A stretch of 64,000 nt of DNA from Janthinobacterium sp. 344 (GTDB taxonomy: Bacteria; Pseudomonadota; Gammaproteobacteria; Burkholderiales; Burkholderiaceae_D), in the NCBI RefSeq assembly GCF_900112025.1, contig NZ_FOKL01000003.1, positions 186,001 through 250,000 of the forward strand. Reading direction: 5' to 3'. Below are positions 62,150-64,000 of the stretch, in pieces; position 1 is the stretch's first letter; every line of letters begins with the position of its first letter. The notes under the pieces are model-generated. The model saw only the letters and a program-made list of their open reading frames with translations, did no database searches and was not told where the DNA came from. The position numbers were made by a program, and so were the translations under genes.

Positions 62150-63229
62150 ATGAAATACCCTGCAGTGCTTCCCTTCAGCGATATCCTGCCGCGCCTGAGC
62201 GAATTTGACGCCATCATCGACGTGCGCAGCCCGTCCGAATTCGCGGAAGACCACGTGCCGGGCGCCATCAACCTGCCTGTGCTTGACGATGACGAGCGCG
62301 TGCGCGTCGGCACCCTGTATAAACAGACGAGCGCCTTCGAGGCGAAAAAACTGGGCGCGGCACTGATCGCGAAAAATATCGCGCGCCATATCGAGGACGG
62401 TTTGCTCGGCCATCCGCAGCAGTGGAAACCGCTCGTCTATTGCTGGCGCGGCGGCAACCGCAGCGGCGCCATGGCGCATATCCTCGCGCGCATCGGCTGG
62501 CCCGTCACGCAGCTCGACGGCGGCTACAAGGAATACCGGCGCCACGTCAACGCCGAACTGGCCACCTTGCCCGTCCAATTCGACTTCATCAACGTGCTGT
62601 GCGGTCCCACCGGCAGCGGCAAGAGCCGCTTGCTGCAAGTGCTGGACCAGCAAGGCGCGCAAGTGATCGACCTGGAGCAACTGGCGGCCCACCGCGGCTC
62701 CGTGCTGGGCGGCTTGCCGGAAGAAGAACAGCCGTCGCAAAAGGCCTTCGAGAGCGCCCTGTGGCAGCAGCTGCGCCATTTCGACCCGGCATTGCCCGTC
62801 TTCATCGAGTCCGAAAGCAAGAAAGTGGGCCGGCTGCGCGTGCCCGACGCGCTGATGGAAAAGATGCGCGCGGCCGCCTGCACCGACGTGCAGCTCGATA
62901 CGGCCCAGCGCGTGCAGCTGCTGATGCAGGACTATGCCCATTACGTGGCCGACCCGACGGGCCTGAACGTGCAGCTGGCGTTATTGACGCAGCTGCATGG
63001 CAAGGAGAAAATTGCTCACTGGCAGCAGCTGGCGACGGCGGGCCGCATGGCCGAGCTGGTGGAGGAATTGCTGGTGCAGCATTACGACCCCGTCTACCGG
63101 CAATCGATCGCGCGCAACTTCAGCCGCTACGCGCAGGCGACGCCGCTGGTCTTGCCCGATATTTCCGAACATGCTTTTGAGCAAGCCGCACGGGCATTAT
63201 GTGCTATCGTCGGAGACGGAAAGCAATGA
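62150..63229 (+). CDS. mnmH: tRNA 2-selenouridine synthase
   Basis: A 359-residue protein with an N-terminal rhodanese domain (IIDVRSPSEFAEDHVPGAINLPV; catalytic C98 in LVYCWRGGNRSGAM) and a C-terminal P-loop domain (GPTGSGKS, residues 152-159; IDLEQLAAHRGSVLG). MnmH (SelU/YbbB) converts 2-thiouridine at tRNA wobble position 34 to geranyl- and selenouridine using selenophosphate. ATG 62150 fits the family start. The selenophosphate synthetase gene follows, the usual partnership, though in typical genomes selD comes first. Confidence 0.93.
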   Translation: MKYPAVLPFSDILPRLSEFDAIIDVRSPSEFAEDHVPGAINLPVLDDDERVRVGTLYKQTSAFEAKKLGAALIAKNIARHIEDGLLGHPQQWKPLVYCWRGGNRSGAMAHILARIGWPVTQLDGGYKEYRRHVNAELATLPVQFDFINVLCGPTGSGKSRLLQVLDQQGAQVIDLEQLAAHRGSVLGGLPEEEQPSQKAFESALWQQLRHFDPALPVFIESESKKVGRLRVPDALMEKMRAAACTDVQLDTAQRVQLLMQDYAHYVADPTGLNVQLALLTQLHGKEKIAHWQQLATAGRMAELVEELLVQHYDPVYRQSIARNFSRYAQATPLVLPDISEHAFEQAARALCAIVGDGKQ

Positions 63230-63246
63230 ACCCAAGACAGAATACC

Positions 63247-63290
63247 GGGGTCGGACCCTGAGGGTCCGACCCCAGATTTTGCGTCTGGGG
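63247..63290. repeat. REP-like palindrome between mnmH and selD
   Basis: A perfect 13+1+13 palindrome (63247-63273; arms GGGGTCGGACCCT and AGGGTCCGACCCC) overlaps a second hairpin, CCCCAGA (63270-63276) with TCTGGGG (63284-63290). The next bases are TAAAAATGATC. GTCCGACCCC-type palindromes are frequent intergenic repeats in proteobacteria and resemble REP elements mobilised by RAYT transposases; here it may also act as a terminator for mnmH. Confidence 0.7.
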
Positions 63291-63332
63291 TAAAAATGAT
63301 CATAGCAGTACACAACATCAGCAGGAACTCCC

Positions 63333-64000
63333 ATGTCAGATAGCGCAGTAACACCAAATACCCCCATCCGATTGACCGAATTTGCCCATGGCGGCGGCTG
63401 CGGCTGCAAAATTGCGCCCGGCGTGCTGGCCGAGATCCTGAAAGGCAGCGGCGGCTTTCCCCTGCCAAAGGAATTGCTGGTCGGCATAGAAACCTCCGAT
63501 GACGCGGCCGTCTACCAGCTCAACGACGAGCAGGCGCTGATCGCCACCACGGATTTCTTCATGCCCATCGTCGACGATCCGTTCGACTTCGGCCGCATCG
63601 CCGCCACCAATGCCATTTCCGACGTGTATGCCATGGGCGGCACGCCCATCATGGCGCTGGCCCTGGTCGGCATGCCGATCAACAAGCTGCCGGTGGAAAC
63701 CATCGGCCTGATTTTAAAGGGCGGCGAAAGCATCTGCGCCGAGGCCGGCATTCCCATCGCGGGCGGCCACACCATCGATTCCGTCGAGCCGATCTATGGC
63801 CTGGTCGTGCTGGGCCTGGTGCACCCGTCGCAGGTGAAGCGCAATGCGGGCGCGCGTCCCGGCGACAAACTGATCCTCGGCAAACCGATCGGCGTGGGCG
63901 TCCTGTCGGCCGCGCTGAAGAAAAATGCGCTGGACAAGGATGGCTACGCTTCGCTGATCGGCGCCACCACCAAATTGAATACCCCGGGCAAGAAGCTGGC
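63333..64000 (+). CDS. selD: Selenide, water dikinase, 3' end beyond window
   Basis: The frame is open from ATG 63333 to the right edge (222 complete codons; family length about 345), so the C-terminal third is missing. N-terminal active-site loop [13 protein letters not shown] has Cys at both positions (C23, C25), so this is a Cys-type rather than Sec-type enzyme. The ATP site [44 protein letters not shown] and [14 protein letters not shown] follow. It makes selenophosphate, the selenium donor for MnmH. AGGA lies eight bases before the ATG. Confidence 0.93.
   Translation, partial: MSDSAVTPNTPIRLTEFAHGGGCGCKIAPGVLAEILKGSGGFPLPKELLVGIETSDDAAVYQLNDEQALIATTDFFMPIVDDPFDFGRIAATNAISDVYAMGGTPIMALALVGMPINKLPVETIGLILKGGESICAEAGIPIAGGHTIDSVEPIYGLVVLGLVHPSQVKRNAGARPGDKLILGKPIGVGVLSAALKKNALDKDGYASLIGATTKLNTPGKKL

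Overview
The window is high-GC DNA with dense, often overlapping genes and long antisense open frames. Gene content (CidA/CidB, ModE- and LysR-type regulators, a Burkholderiales-style porin, selD/mnmH, DUF692/DUF2063 genes) points to a betaproteobacterium of the Oxalobacteraceae, probably near Janthinobacterium/Massilia/Duganella. That is an inference from gene content; no rRNA gene is present. No tRNA, CRISPR array or intact insertion sequence was seen.

Layout. (1) 1-11370, minus strand: the structural half of an extracellular contractile injection system (eCIS, Afp/PVC type): sheath, two tubes, a DUF5908 peptide, LysM hub, VgrG-like spike, PAAR tip, gp25-like wedge, a large J-type baseplate protein and a second baseplate protein cut by the left edge. 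A response regulator with AraC output is divergent from the sheath gene. (2) 12.5-26.7 kb: mixed genes: GGCT-like protein, a ModE-type helix-turn-helix protein and a separate tandem Mop protein, cytochrome c, a LytS/LytTR two-component pair, a DUF2306 gene broken by an in-frame TGA, a DASS carboxylate transporter, an acyltransferase-3/CWC fusion, an orphan TssA-like protein, fpr, a phosphoethanolamine transferase, a DJ-1-like protein and a serine hydrolase. (3) 27.7-33.5 kb: what looks like a complete RiPP locus: three paralogous small precursors each with two invariant cysteines, then an ATP-grasp ligase, a Clp-fold (SDH-type) serine protease, a MauE-like membrane protein, a MauD-like thioredoxin and an ABC exporter lacking a C39 protease domain. 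I regard this as the most novel system here.

(4) 33.5-35.7 kb: GFA protein, a Ser/Gln-rich repeat protein, an OBAP lipoprotein and DUF3297. (5) 35.8-51.4 kb: a large sialic acid island: two mutarotases (nanM, one without and one with a signal peptide), nanR, a five-gene peptide-type ABC importer interleaved with nanA, then nanE, nanK, a porin, nagA, a lipoprotein and a secreted sialidase. Sialidase would release sialic acid, porin and ABC system import it, and NanM/NanA/NanK/NanE/NagA convert it toward glucosamine-6-phosphate; nagB is not in the window. A shared 19-bp motif (TTGTTTGACATNNGATATC) precedes both transcription blocks and is a likely NanR operator/promoter.

(6) 51.4-55.3 kb, minus strand: a second peptide/protein-modification locus, with DUF2063 (BufC-like) and DUF692/MNIO (BufB-like) genes coupled to a ferritin-like (VioB-type) protein that carries bufferin-like Cys motifs near its C-terminus. 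(7) 55.5-64 kb: two secreted proteins, a glutaminyl cyclase, LysR with cidAB, a TetR/TetX-like monooxygenase pair, mnmH (selenouridine synthase), a REP-like palindrome and selD cut by the right edge.
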